Shown in pieces: positions 17,037 through 27,782 of a stretch of 64,000 nucleotides of DNA. The stretch is from Akkermansiaceae bacterium. GTDB lineage: Bacteria > Verrucomicrobiota > Verrucomicrobiia > Verrucomicrobiales > Akkermansiaceae. The DNA lies in the NCBI GenBank assembly GCA_905181965.1, contig CAJIZY010000014.1:62001-126000 (forward strand), written 5' to 3'. The translations under genes were made by a program, and so were the position numbers. Each line of letters opens with the position of its first letter. Position 1 is the stretch's first letter. The notes under the pieces are model-generated. The model was given only the letters and a program-made list of their open reading frames with translations, was not told the DNA's origin and searched no databases.

Positions 17037-18218
17037 ATGAAGAATTCACGAGTTTCCCGCAAGCCCAATTTGGGCATGTTTCATATCTCGTGCTGGATAA
17101 TCGGGCTAGTGGCCTTTGTGCAACTAATGTCGGTGGGTGTTGCTTTGGCCTTTAAAAACCAGCAGATTCCTCAACCTGGGGAGAGGATTGTGAAGGAATA
17201 CGTCGTTGCGCCTGGTCCGCCTTCGGCTCTTGTGACAGCGGGCAACGATAAACCCGAGCCGATTGGGGCGCTTCCTCCTAAGCCGATCGCAGTGGTGTCT
17301 CCAAAGCCGCTTCCTGAGTCGAAAGAAGTTTTAACGGATTTGGAGTCGGTGACAAAAGTCGCTGAAGAGGATGTCCTGAATCTTCCTCCCCCTGTTTTGG
17401 ATCCGATCGTCGAGGCGCTCTTAAAAGATGCCCGGCAGGCACGGGTGGAAGGTGATCTGATACAAGCATTGACAAAGTTGCAGGAGGCCGAGCTCAGGGA
17501 GCCACGTGATCCCAACGTCCTCTATAGTCTTGGTTCAACTTACGAGGCTTTTGGGATTTTTGACAAAGCGCGGGACTATTATTATGAAGTTTTTAATCTG
17601 GGTCCAAACGCCGGATCGCTTTTTGAGAAGGCGAGTTTCAAGGTCGCGCAGGGTTTAGTTCCTGACGTTAAAAACTTAGCTCGCTTAGGGTGGGGCCGAA
17701 TGACTAATCCGATCCAAGAGCAAAACGGGGAGCGCAGGACTTTAATTTTACCAGTGGAGGTCGATACTAATAAAGATTTTGACCCGATGTTGTTTACTCC
17801 AAGGGTCCGGTTCTACGAGGAGGTGGATGGCAAGATCGGGCAGGCCATTATCCGGCAGGGAGATTCTGGGAGCGAATGGGTGACTGGGGCTGCTGATTGG
17901 AAGGATGGTGAGGAAATCGCCGAAGTGTGGTATTTTGTGCCGGATCAGGATCCCGCGACTGGTCTCCTCTTTGGGCAACGAAAGTTTTACGGCTTTGTTG
18001 CTGAGCTCTATTACGATGGGCGCTTGAGCGATATTCGAGCTCACCCACGCACCCTTCTTCGTGAGGGTCGGGGTGAATCAACGATGGAGGAGCTGCAGCG
18101 GGATCTTGATAACCTCGATGGGCTTGATCTTGAGGATCTGAGTGAAGGAAATTCGCTCTTGCCGAAACTTAATTTACCCTTCCGGGAGCCCGAGGCAGAG
18201 CTTGGCGGAGGGAATTAA
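17037..18218 (+). CDS. Membrane-anchored TPR-repeat protein
   Basis: The 393-residue product has one hydrophobic segment near the N-terminus (residues about 15-40), then a proline-rich linker (residues 50-115) and about two tetratricopeptide units (residues 125-200: ARVEGDLIQALTKLQEAELR, DPNVLYSLGSTYEAFGIFDKA). The C-terminal half is a beta-rich region with FTPRVRFYEEVDGK that I do not recognise. The topology suggests an inner-membrane protein with its bulk in the periplasm. It lies 28 bases before the pseudokinase gene on the same strand and is probably co-transcribed with it. Confidence 0.7.
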   Translation: MKNSRVSRKPNLGMFHISCWIIGLVAFVQLMSVGVALAFKNQQIPQPGERIVKEYVVAPGPPSALVTAGNDKPEPIGALPPKPIAVVSPKPLPESKEVLTDLESVTKVAEEDVLNLPPPVLDPIVEALLKDARQARVEGDLIQALTKLQEAELREPRDPNVLYSLGSTYEAFGIFDKARDYYYEVFNLGPNAGSLFEKASFKVAQGLVPDVKNLARLGWGRMTNPIQEQNGERRTLILPVEVDTNKDFDPMLFTPRVRFYEEVDGKIGQAIIRQGDSGSEWVTGAADWKDGEEIAEVWYFVPDQDPATGLLFGQRKFYGFVAELYYDGRLSDIRAHPRTLLREGRGESTMEELQRDLDNLDGLDLEDLSEGNSLLPKLNLPFREPEAELGGGN

Positions 18219-18246
18219 GTGAATTCCCCGAGATAATCCTCGAGAG

Positions 18247-19750
18247 ATGACATCAGGCGTGACGCGCAAGGAAGGAGACATCCTAGGGGACTATCGCTTG
18301 GGGCACGCTGTCAGCGAAGGGCGGTTCACGCGCACATGGGAAGGAGAGCAGCTCTCGATGCAGAGGCTTGTTATGATCGAGATGTTGCGTAGCAAGGTCA
18401 TACGGCAACCCGGGGTGGTGAATTCATTCATCTCCGATGTGCGGGCTAAAGCCATGGTCACTCATCCTGGAATCGGAGCGGTCTATGAGGTTTTCACTAA
18501 TGATGACGACACTCTTTTTCTCTAGGGAAAAGCTGGACGGCGACAGTCTAGAATCGTTGTACCAATCAGGAAGTCGGTTTTCTCCTTTGGAGATTGTCAT
18601 TTTACTGGGTCAGATTGCAGATGCGATGTGGCAGCTTAAAATTGAGGAGGTCGCGACGGTTGATTACGAACTCCACCATTTCGTGATAGCAGGCAAGGAC
18701 GAAGTAAGGGTCATGAACTTGGCGGTTAAGGGTGCGCGTGATGAACAGATAGAAACACGAACGAAGCAGTTATTAGGCGGAGTTTTCGACGCGATGACGA
18801 GGCCGGGATTGCCAGGTGCCACGAGGGTGAAGTCACTCTGTGACTTTATGACTGATGTGAATCGGCCGATGCCCCTCACCTGGAAGCAAATTCTCGAGTT
18901 GAGTCACCAGGTCCGTGATCAACTACAAGGCAGAAAAAAGATTGTTCCCACCGTGGCAGGATCTTCGGGATACCAGATGAAGGAGCCACCGAAAGTCGCC
19001 GCCTCTTTTTGGGCGCTGATTGGAGGGGTGGCTTCAATCAGCGGGGTTATCTTTCTGATCGTTTTTTCTAACGATAAGAAAAATCCTGTTCTCGCTCAAA
19101 AGAGCTTCGAAATGAAGGCTTACATCGAAATTCCATTGGGGCGCTACGAGATTCCGGGAGGGCGGGAAGTTTCAATTCGCGAAGGATTTACGATGAGCCG
19201 GACCGAGGTGACCTTGGGACAGTATAAGTCGTTCCTCGATTTTCCGGATCACCGAAGATTCGAGCACCCCGAGCAGCCAGTGAATAAAAAGAATCATAAA
19301 CCAAATGATTGGGATGTGGTTTGGCCTGCGGCGGTTAGAGGCAAGACGTGGCTCGGCCGGCCCATGGCGATTGATTGTCCGGTCGTCGGGGTAGATTGGT
19401 GGGATGCCTATGCCTATGCACAGTGGAGTCAGGGCCGTTTACCGACGCTATCGGAGTGGGTGGTCGCTACTGAGTATGAAGGTCAGTCACGGAAAGTTTC
19501 ATTGTGGGGGCCTGTGGGCCATGACCAAATGGATGTGACTGGAGCAGGATTTGCTGGAATGGCTGGAAGTGTTCGCGAGTGGACCGCGGTTTCTGAGATC
19601 AATCCGGCAGAACCGCTTGCACCAAAAGCTTATGTTGCTGCTGGGGCTTCTTTCGAAAATCAGGGCGGTGGGATTTTGGGCCGCCTTTGGGTCGACTCCC
19701 GCAGCATCCGGCGCAGCGATCTTGGATTTCGCGTGATCGCAAAAAAGTGA
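18247..19750 (+). CDS. Pseudokinase-transmembrane-sulfatase-modifying-factor fusion, frameshifted
   Basis: Frame one (18247-18525) encodes a serine/threonine-kinase-like N-lobe (GDYRLGHAVSEGRFTRTW...THPGIGAVYEVF). A one-base insertion at about 18523 moves the rest into the frame that ends at 19750, with the join reading TLFL|REKLDGDSL. The lysine of the VAIK motif is replaced (VMIEML), the HRD loop reads VDYEL and no DFG is seen, so this looks like a pseudokinase. A transmembrane helix (FWALIGGVASISGVIFLIVF) follows, then a formylglycine-generating-enzyme/SUMF1-like domain (FTMSRTEVTLGQY, VGVDWWDAYAYAQW, LGFRVIAKK) without the catalytic cysteines. It is likely a membrane sensor or scaffold, by inference. 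Confidence 0.75.
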
Positions 19751-19807
19751 AGATGCCCAAACATAGTTTGGTAGTTGGAATCGTTGATTTTTAGGGCTTA
19801 AATGGAC

Positions 19808-19827
19808 TTTGTGAAACTTTTCACAAA
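19808..19827. promoter_or_regulatory. CRP/FNR-type palindromic operator upstream of the ATP synthase operon
   Basis: TTTGTGAAACTTTTCACAAA is a perfect 8-bp inverted repeat with a 4-base centre and contains TGTGA-N6-TCACA, the textbook CRP half-site pair. It lies about 70 bases before the atpB start. A weak sigma70-like pair follows (TTGCTT at 19835, TAAATC at 19858, 17-base spacing). Operator function is inferred from sequence alone. Confidence 0.5.
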
Positions 19828-19896
19828 GAAAAACTTGCTTGGAGCGATGGGTGTCGTTAAATCCCGCCCGGCTCCGTTTTGGAGCTCGAAATCGCG

Positions 19897-20850
19897 ATGG
19901 CTTCCATTTCCAGATTTTTTCCACTTTTGGTCCTCTTTTTTGTGACGGCACTCCCGGCAGTAGCTGCTGCGGGCAGTGGTGAGCTTCCGGATCACGATCA
20001 CCTTCCTGCTGGCGCCGAAGAAGTTTTCTCGCTTGGGCCGATTTCGATAACCAATTCAATGATAGCGGTTTGGGTTGTGGCAGCCCTCTTGATTGGAGTG
20101 GCCCAAATGGCAACAAAGAACCTCCAAATGGTTCCCAAGCGTGTGCAGAATTTTGTTGAGTGGCTCGTTGAGTCACTGTTTAGCTTTTTTGAAGGGATCC
20201 TCGGCTACAAATTGGCAATGAAGACCTTCTGGTTTCTTGGAACGATTTTCATTTTGATTCTTTTCTCGAACTGGTTTGGCCTTGTGCCAGGAATCGGAAC
20301 TGTCGGTTGGGAGCTTACAGGTGACGGGGTTAACCCAAACGATCGCTATCAGCCCTTCCTTCGTGGCGCCAATGCCGATCTTAATTTGACAAGTGCGATG
20401 GCTCTCACCTTTGCGGTTTTGTGGTTTTGGTGGGCCATCACCGAAATCGGCGTAAAAAACTTCCTCGGGCACATTTTTGCGCCAAAAGGCGAATTCAAAG
20501 GGATCGTTTTGATCCTAATGGGCGCCATCTTTCTCTTTGTAGGTGTTATTGAGGTGCTTTCAATCGCGGTTCGGCCAGTGGCTCTGATGTTCCGACTCTA
20601 CGGGAACGTTTACGCTGGGGAGAGTATTTTGGAGACTATGTCGGCCATGAATGTGCCGGTCTTCTTAAAGTGGCTTCCTCCCCTCCCCTTCTACTTTCTC
20701 GAACTTTTGGTCGGATTTGTTCAAGCCTTGGTCTTTTCTCTGCTTTGCGCGGTCTTTATTAAATTGATGTGTGAACACGAGCACGACGACGAGCATGATC
20801 ATGAGGACGAGGTGCAAGGGATTGAGCCTGTTCCTGAATCTTCTCCCTAG
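19897..20850 (+). CDS. atpB: F-type ATP synthase subunit a
   Basis: Subunit a forms the proton half-channels of the Fo sector next to the c ring. From ATG 19897 the protein is about 317 residues with a cleavable-looking hydrophobic N-terminus (FFPLLVLFFVTALPAVAAAG), then about five further membrane helices. The essential arginine lies in IAVRPVALMFRLYGNVYAGE and the following segment GFVQALVFSLLCAVFIKLM is the conserved last helix. The tail is rich in histidine and acidic residues (EHEHDDEHDHEDE), a possible metal-binding stretch. It is the first gene of the operon; no atpI is seen upstream. A TTG at 19879 would give a longer product. Confidence 0.95.
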   Translation: MASISRFFPLLVLFFVTALPAVAAAGSGELPDHDHLPAGAEEVFSLGPISITNSMIAVWVVAALLIGVAQMATKNLQMVPKRVQNFVEWLVESLFSFFEGILGYKLAMKTFWFLGTIFILILFSNWFGLVPGIGTVGWELTGDGVNPNDRYQPFLRGANADLNLTSAMALTFAVLWFWWAITEIGVKNFLGHIFAPKGEFKGIVLILMGAIFLFVGVIEVLSIAVRPVALMFRLYGNVYAGESILETMSAMNVPVFLKWLPPLPFYFLELLVGFVQALVFSLLCAVFIKLMCEHEHDDEHDHEDEVQGIEPVPESSP

Positions 20851-20925
20851 AAAAAATCTTGTCGGTCAGATCATGGAGCCCGTGGGGGCCGACGGAACAA
20901 ACAACAAACTAAACAAACTAAGAAA

Positions 20926-21171
20926 ATGGATAGTCTAATTCAAATTGCTGCGGCACTTCCTGAGCTTTTCAATCTCCTTGCGGAGATGGAAGGTAAAATT
21001 CACATCGGCCTTGCAGGTCTTGGTGCTGGACTCGGTATCGGCCTTGTCGGTTCCAAAGCGGCTGAAGCTACCGGGCGTAACCCAGGTGCTTTCGGTAACA
21101 TCATGACGATTTCGATCATTTTTGCCGCGTTAGCGGAAGGATTGATCTTCATCGCTATTTTCCTTGGCTAA
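20926..21171 (+). CDS. atpE: F-type ATP synthase subunit c
   Basis: This 81-residue hairpin protein forms the rotor ring of Fo. Helix 1 is glycine-rich (GLAGLGAGLGIGLVGSKAAEA), the polar loop reads GRNPGA, and helix 2 holds the ion-binding glutamate at residue 71 (AALAEGLIFIAIF). Glycine follows the glutamate and the serine/threonine-tyrosine pattern of sodium-binding rings is absent, so it is probably proton-coupled (inference). The first 23 residues form an N-terminal extension before the first core helix. Confidence 0.95.
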   Translation: MDSLIQIAAALPELFNLLAEMEGKIHIGLAGLGAGLGIGLVGSKAAEATGRNPGAFGNIMTISIIFAALAEGLIFIAIFLG

Positions 21172-21241
21172 CAAGGATTTGGCCGGCGTCCCAACAGGGC
21201 CGCCGGCTCCTTTCTTCTCTTTCTAGTAAACACTTTTCAAA

Positions 21242-21806
21242 ATGCTTCTCGATACCTTTCAAATTTTGGCTAGCGCTCCTGTTGAAGCCGGTGGCGATGA
21301 AGGAGCCGTTGGCGAAATCCTAAGGAAGTTCCACGTGAGCTGGCCTAGCTTTATCGCCCAGTGGGTCAACTTCATCATTATCTGTCTCCTTTTGAAGAAA
21401 TTTGCTTATGCCCCTGTTCTTGAGATTCTCGACAAGCGCCGCAATCGGATCGCTGAAGGAGAGGCCAAGATGGAGGAAATTCAAAAGAAGCTCGATGAGA
21501 GTGAACAGGAAAAAGCGGCTCTCCTAGAGAAGGCGAACGATGTCACCGCGCGGATGATTTCTGAAGCCAGAGTTGACTGCGACGGCCCTCGGTGAGCAGA
21601 AGGCTCAAGAAGCGGTTGCCCAAGCTCAGACAATTCTCAACAAAGCTCAAGAAGCGGCACGCGCGGAGCGGGCTGCCCTAGCGACAGAGCTCAAACAAGA
21701 GTTCGGTCGTCTCGTTGTTGCTACAACTAGCCAAGTGACTGGCAAGGAGCTCAACGCTTCCGATCAGAAGCGGATCAACGAAGAGGCCGTTTCTAGCATC
21801 AACTAA
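21242..21806 (+). CDS. atpF: F-type ATP synthase subunit b, frameshifted
   Basis: Subunit b is the peripheral stalk linking Fo to F1. The first frame (21242-21595) has the membrane helix (FIAQWVNFIIICLLLKKFAYAPVLEIL) and a charged coiled coil (DKRRNRIAEGEAKMEEIQKKLDESE). The second frame continues with ALGEQKAQEAVAQAQTILNKA and ends at 21806. One extra base in GTTGAC at about 21574 (GTGAC would restore V-T) separates them, so the intact product would be about 187 residues. As this is the only b subunit of the operon, an assembly error is more likely than a real break. Confidence 0.92.
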
Positions 21807-21824
21807 TTTTTAACTTAACCCACG

Positions 21825-22217
21825 ATGAAAGTCTCCAAGGTCGCCCAGAGCACAGCTCGCCGTATTTTTCGCCTTTGCTCAAAGGATGGACAGGTGAACG
21901 AGGAGCATCTTAGAATCGCAGTGACCAAACTTGCTGAGGAAAAACCTCGCGACTATCGGGGTATGCTTCAAGCGCTTCGCCGTCTTCTCCAAGCAGAGCT
22001 TGTTAAGAAGCAGGTCACGGTCGAAAGCGCCGTCGACCTAAACAAAGCGACCTCTAGCAAGGTCAAAAAATCACTCTGTAGCCAATATGGCGACGATCTT
22101 AACTTTGACTTCAAAGTGAGTCCCGAATTACTCGGCGGCATGCGCATCCGAGTCGGAAATGATCTTTTCGATGGCTCGGTCAAAGCTCGTCTCGAGCGTC
22201 TCCAAGAATCTCTATAA
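21825..22217 (+). CDS. atpH: F-type ATP synthase subunit delta, short form
   Basis: Delta (OSCP equivalent) joins the peripheral stalk to the top of F1. The product has only 130 residues; the family norm is about 175-180. The C-terminal part is typical (VTVESAVDL, then LLGGMRIRVGNDLFDGSVKARLERL), while the N-terminal helical domain is reduced to about 55 residues. The frame is open and the start (ATG 21825) lies 18 bases after atpF, so the short length seems genuine rather than a frame error, though an N-terminal part in another frame was not found. Confidence 0.9.
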   Translation: MKVSKVAQSTARRIFRLCSKDGQVNEEHLRIAVTKLAEEKPRDYRGMLQALRRLLQAELVKKQVTVESAVDLNKATSSKVKKSLCSQYGDDLNFDFKVSPELLGGMRIRVGNDLFDGSVKARLERLQESL

Positions 22218-22262
22218 TCATCTTTCTCTCTCTTTTCACCCACTCTCTCACCAATACTTGTC

Positions 22263-23796
22263 ATGAGCAGCATTCTCCAGGAACTGGAAGCCCAAATCGC
22301 AAACGTCTCTACGTCCGTTGAAAAAACCAATATCGGCATTGTCCGTGAAACCGGTGACGGAGTCGCTAAGGTCGAAGGACTCAGCGACGCCCAGCTGAAC
22401 GAGATGATCGAATTTCCCGGCGGACTGACCGGACTCGCCCTTAACCTTGAGGAAGGTGAAGTCGGGGTGGTGTTCCTCGGTGACGGAAAGCACATTACTG
22501 AAGGCATGGAGTGCAAAGCGACTGGTAAGCTCCTTTCGATCCCGGTTGGCGAAAATTTCCTCGGGCGTGTCGTCAACACCCTCGGTGAGCCGATTGACGG
22601 AAAAGGCGATGTTAGCGCTGCGGATCAATACCCCGTTGAAAAGATTGCGCCTGGCATCATTAAGCGGAAATCGGTTTCGGTTCCCCTACAGACTGGTATC
22701 GCAGCGATCGATGCGATGATTCCGATCGGCCGTGGCCAGCGTGAGCTCATCATTGGTGACCGTTCCACTGGTAAAACGACCATCGCAATTGACACGATCA
22801 TTTCACAGGCCAACCAGAATAAAGCTGCGGCCGAGGGTCGTCTTAAAGATCACAAGCCAGTTTACTGTATTTATGTTGCGATTGGCCAGAAGCAGTCAAA
22901 CATCGCTCGGACGGTGTCTATTCTCGAAGACGCTGGGGCGCTCGATAACACGACCATCGTCGCAGCATCTGCATCAGATTCCGCGACGAACCAGTTCCTC
23001 GCCCCTTATTCTGGATGTGCTTTTGCTGAGTATCTCATGGATCAGGGCAAGGATGTCCTCATCGTCTTTGATGATCTCTCCAAGCAGGCGGTCGCTTACC
23101 GTCAGGTGTCCCTGACTACTTCGTCGCCCACCGGGACGTGAGGCATATCCTGGTGACGTTTTCTACCTTCACTCACGTCTCCTCGAGCGTTCCGCTCGTC
23201 TCTCCGATAAAGAAGGTGGTGGTTCTCTAACCGCGCTTCCAATCATCGAGACTCAAGCAGGTGATGTTTCGGCCTATATCCCAACCAACGTGATTTCCAT
23301 TACGGATGGTCAGATTTTCCTTGAGACCGATCTTTTCTATCAGGGTATTCGTCCTGCGATTTCCGTGGGTCTTTCGGTGTCCCGCGTGGGATCTGCCGCT
23401 CAGACCAAGGCAATTAAGAAGGTAGCAGGAACGACCAAGCTTGACTTGGCCCAGTTCCGCGAGCTTCAGGCATTCGCCCAGTTTGGTTCCGATCTCGATG
23501 ATGCCACCAAGGGCAAGATCAACCGTGGCCAACGCATCGTTGAGCTCTTCAAACAGAATCAATATTCGCCTCTTTCCATGGAGATGGAGGTCGCGGTTCT
23601 TTGGTCTATGCAAAATGGCCATTTCGACGATGTCGAGGTGGAGCGCGTTGAGGAATGTCAGGCAGCCCTCGAGGAGTTCCTCACCACTCGTAAGGCCGAC
23701 CTTCTTCAGAAAATTGCAGATGAAAAAGCGCTCTCTGATGAAATTAACGATGGCCTTAAGATTGCCCTCGAAGATTTCAAGGGTTCTTGGAAATAA
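22263..23796 (+). CDS. atpA: F-type ATP synthase subunit alpha, frameshifted
   Basis: Alpha forms the catalytic hexamer with beta and binds non-exchanged nucleotide. The P-loop reads [15 protein letters not shown]. The first frame runs to 23141 but after AVAYRQVSL it leaves the family sequence. One added A at about 23115 explains this: dropping it gives [20 protein letters not shown], which continues in frame through the start of the second open frame to the stop at 23796. The repaired protein would be 510 residues, normal length. The break lies in one of the most conserved parts of the protein, so a sequencing indel is the best explanation. Confidence 0.95.
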
Positions 23797-23848
23797 GCGC
23801 GAAGAGCTCTCTGCTGTAAACTGAACACTTTAATCTTCAACCTCTCAA

Positions 23849-24745
23849 ATGGCCAACCTTCGTGACATCCGCCGCCGTATCAAATCGGTTAAGAGCACCT
23901 CGCAGATCACCAAAGCGATGGAGCTGGTTGCTGCTGCGAAGATGAAGAAAGCTCAAGACCAAGCACTTGCCGGGCGTGGCTATGCCGATAAGCTCAACAA
24001 GGTCCTGGTCAACCTCAAGGATAATACGAACGAGGATTCCCACCCTCTCCTTGCACAGCGCGAGGGCGGCAAGGAACTCATGTTCGTGATTTCCACCCAG
24101 CGAGGGCTTTGTGGCGGTCTGAACACCAACCTCCTCAAAAAGGTTCGTGCGACCGCTGCTGACGGGGCCGAATACGTGACGGTGGGTAAGAAACTTCGCC
24201 AGTCGATCGCAAAGAGCGGTGGTAAGATTATCACTGATTGGGAAGTCGAAGATCCTGTTCCTTTCAATGATGCGAAGCCCATCGCAAAGTTTCTCACCGA
24301 TCAATTTCTAAGTGGTGAGTACGACAAAATCACAGTTGCTTTCAACAACTTTGTTAGCACTCTCACTCAGACTCCTCACGTCAGCCAGCTCTTACCGATC
24401 CAAGCTGATTCTCTAGCTGAAAAGCAAGACTACGAGGGTGTTGGGAAGGGGGAAATCGGTGAAACTGATGTCGAAACTGCGATCAATACCCCGTATGAGT
24501 TCGAGCCGAGTGCCGAGGGCGTCCTCGACAAGCTCCTCCCCCTTTACGTTAATTTCCAGATCTACCAAATGCTGGTTGAAGCACGCGCTTCCGAGCATTC
24601 TTCCCGAATGGTTGCCATGAAGGCGGCTACTGACAACGCCAATAAGATGGTTAAGGAATTGACCCTCGAATACAATAAGGCTCGCCAGGCGGCGATCACT
24701 GCTGAACTTCTCGAAATCACGACTGCCATGAAGGCTATGGAGTGA
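23849..24745 (+). CDS. atpG: F-type ATP synthase subunit gamma
   Basis: Gamma is the rotating central shaft of F1. The 298-residue protein starts with the typical RDIRRRIKSVKSTSQITKAMELVAAAKMKKAQ helix and has the conserved RGLCGGLNTNLLKK segment. It ends with the second long helix, containing EHSSRMVAMKAATDNANKM and AITAELLEITTAMKAME. It is uninterrupted and fits between atpA and atpD as in most bacteria. Confidence 0.96.
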   Translation: MANLRDIRRRIKSVKSTSQITKAMELVAAAKMKKAQDQALAGRGYADKLNKVLVNLKDNTNEDSHPLLAQREGGKELMFVISTQRGLCGGLNTNLLKKVRATAADGAEYVTVGKKLRQSIAKSGGKIITDWEVEDPVPFNDAKPIAKFLTDQFLSGEYDKITVAFNNFVSTLTQTPHVSQLLPIQADSLAEKQDYEGVGKGEIGETDVETAINTPYEFEPSAEGVLDKLLPLYVNFQIYQMLVEARASEHSSRMVAMKAATDNANKMVKELTLEYNKARQAAITAELLEITTAMKAME

Positions 24746-26266
<1,521 letters not shown>

Positions 26267-26316
26267 GGCGTTCTGTCTGGTTATTCCTCAACTTTAGAAT
26301 CCTAAATCTTAAATTC

Positions 26317-26721
26317 ATGTCTTTCCAACTCGACATTGTAACTCCGGAGAAAACTATTTTCTCTGATACTGTTGATGATGTTTATCTTCCCGGAAGCGAA
26401 GGCGAGATGGGAGTTTTGGACATGCACGCTGCTTTGGTAGCACCACTCTCCCCCGGAGAGCTTCATTACAAGAAGGACGGTAAGATCGAAGAGCTTGCGG
26501 TTGGTGAGGGTTTCGTTGAAGTGTCTGACGATAAGGTTTCGGTCCTAATTGATTTGGCGATTGGTGAAGACGCGATTGATGAGGCAAAAGTTGAGGAGGC
26601 TATGAAGCGGGCGCAAGAAGCGCTGGCTGGTGAGAACGTCGACCACGATGAAATGGCAGCCCTTCAGGCTGCAATTGCTAAATCAGAAGCAATGCTCAAG
26701 CTCAAGCGCAAGCGCTTGTGA
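26317..26721 (+). CDS. atpC: F-type ATP synthase subunit epsilon
   Basis: Epsilon binds gamma and the c ring and can inhibit ATP hydrolysis. The 134-residue product has the beta-sandwich domain (FQLDIVTPEKTIFSDTVDDVYLPGSEGEMGVLDMHA) and the C-terminal helical pair (AIDEAKVEEAMKRAQEAL, then AALQAAIAKSEAMLKLKRKR). It is the last gene of the operon, 50 bases after atpD and followed directly by a terminator. Confidence 0.94.
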   Translation: MSFQLDIVTPEKTIFSDTVDDVYLPGSEGEMGVLDMHAALVAPLSPGELHYKKDGKIEELAVGEGFVEVSDDKVSVLIDLAIGEDAIDEAKVEEAMKRAQEALAGENVDHDEMAALQAAIAKSEAMLKLKRKRL

Positions 26722-26746
26722 CTTTTATCGTTGATTTCAAATTTTA

Positions 26747-26780
26747 AAAATGGCGACTGGAAACAGTCGCCATTTTCTTT
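26747..26780 (+). terminator. Strong intrinsic terminator of the ATP synthase operon
   Basis: Arms AAAATGGCGACTG and CAGTCGCCATTTT pair perfectly around a GAAA tetraloop and are followed by TTTTCTTT. It sits 26 bases after the atpC stop. Confidence 0.88.
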
Positions 26781-26872
26781 GGATGGCCGTTCAGAAAATA
26801 GAGGTGGGGCATTTCATCCGGGCTCCAAATAAGGTCTATGAGAGACCGGGCGTCTGGCGGACCAGCCTCCTG

Positions 26873-26902
26873 TTGACAAGTTTCAGGATCAGTTTTTATG
26901 TT
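26873..26902 (+). promoter_or_regulatory. Sigma70-like promoter for the repeat lipoprotein
   Basis: An exact TTGACA (26873-26878) is followed after 18 bases by TATGTT (26897-26902). The gene start at 26957 lies about 50 bases downstream. Assigned from consensus only. Confidence 0.45.
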
Positions 26903-26956
26903 CGTCGAAATTTTCAATTTCGTGTAGGGTCGTCACGAAATCAAAAAATTAGACTA

Positions 26957-27639
26957 ATGAAACTGAAGACGATATTTCCATTTGCCGCTGTAATTTTACT
27001 CCCTTTCAGCATTGTTTCCTGTGGAGACAACGAGGAAGCAACTGCCGAGGAAGCACCTGCCGAGGAAGCACCTGCTGAAGAAGCTGCACCAGCGCCCGCA
27101 CCTGAGCCAGCGCCCGCACCTGAGCCAGCGCCCGCACCTGAGCCAGCGCCCGCACCTGAGCCAGCGCCCGCACCTGAGCCAGCGCCCGCACCTGAGCCAG
27201 CGCCCGCACCTGAGCCAGCGCCCGCACCTGAGCATCAGCCAGCCATTCTGATCTCGGAGCCAAGGTCGCTAAGGCTATGACAGGTATCATGGAGGGCATG
27301 GGGTCAATTACCGACGTGAAGTCGGCCGAAGCTTTTGTAAAAACGATGGAAGGAGCCAATGCAACTTTGAAAGAAGTCCTTGCCGCGGCTGAGGCTCTTG
27401 ATTCTCCGACCGACGAAGAAAAGGAAGCAATGAAAGCAATCAAAGAAGGCTTTGAAGGTAAAGGCCAAGCAATCGGCCAAAAAATGTTTCAAATGATGGC
27501 TGAAAATCCTGATGCAGAAGCCATCGGAGCTGTTCTTATGGAGGCGCTGAATAATCCGCAAATGAAGGAAATGTCAGACAAGCTTGATGCGATTTACGGT
27601 CTTGAGGACGACGCTGAGGAGCTTGAGATTGGTGAATAA
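26957..27639 (+). CDS. Lipoprotein with Ala-Pro-Glu repeat linker, frameshifted
   Basis: From ATG 26957 the protein has a lipoprotein signal peptide with lipobox IVSC at residues about 20-23, then an acidic alanine-rich stretch (EEAPAEE repeats) and eight APAPEP units. After the repeats the first frame reads nonsense and stops at 27280. Another frame gives ASASHSDLGAKVAKAMTGIMEGMGS and continues to 27639 as a helical acidic domain (AMKAIKEGFEGKGQAIGQKM). Loss of one G at about 27231 (GAGGCA read as GAGCA) would explain it. The proline-rich stretch likely spans the periplasm or peptidoglycan. Function unknown. Confidence 0.65.
27092..27232 (+). repeat. 18-bp tandem repeat coding APAPEP (8 copies)
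   Basis: The unit GCGCCCGCACCTGAG plus CCA is repeated almost perfectly for 141 bases (seven full units and a 15-base last one). It stays in frame inside the lipoprotein gene. Copy-number change would lengthen or shorten the proline-rich linker by six residues per unit without a frame change. Confidence 0.92.
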
Positions 27640-27678
27640 TTAATGGGATTTTCGAATTAAATTCGTTTCCTTTTAGAC

Positions 27679-27710
27679 AACCCGGCTGATTTCAGTCGGG
27701 TTTTTTGTTT
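27679..27710 (+). terminator. Intrinsic terminator of the lipoprotein gene
   Basis: Arms AACCCGGCTG and CAGTCGGGTT (one G-U pair) with an ATTT loop are followed by TTTTTTGTTTTT. It lies 40 bases after the stop at 27639. Confidence 0.85.
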
Positions 27711-27782
27711 TTAAATCATACGAATAAGTAGAGAGGTATCGAAATTCGTTCAGATACGAACTGCATTGTGATAAGTGGAGCG

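Noticed and set aside
26996..27443. Long minus-strand frames across the APAPEP array (poly WLRCGR and QVRALA)
   Set aside because: They are mirror readings of the 18-bp repeat, open only because the repeat unit is a multiple of three without stops.
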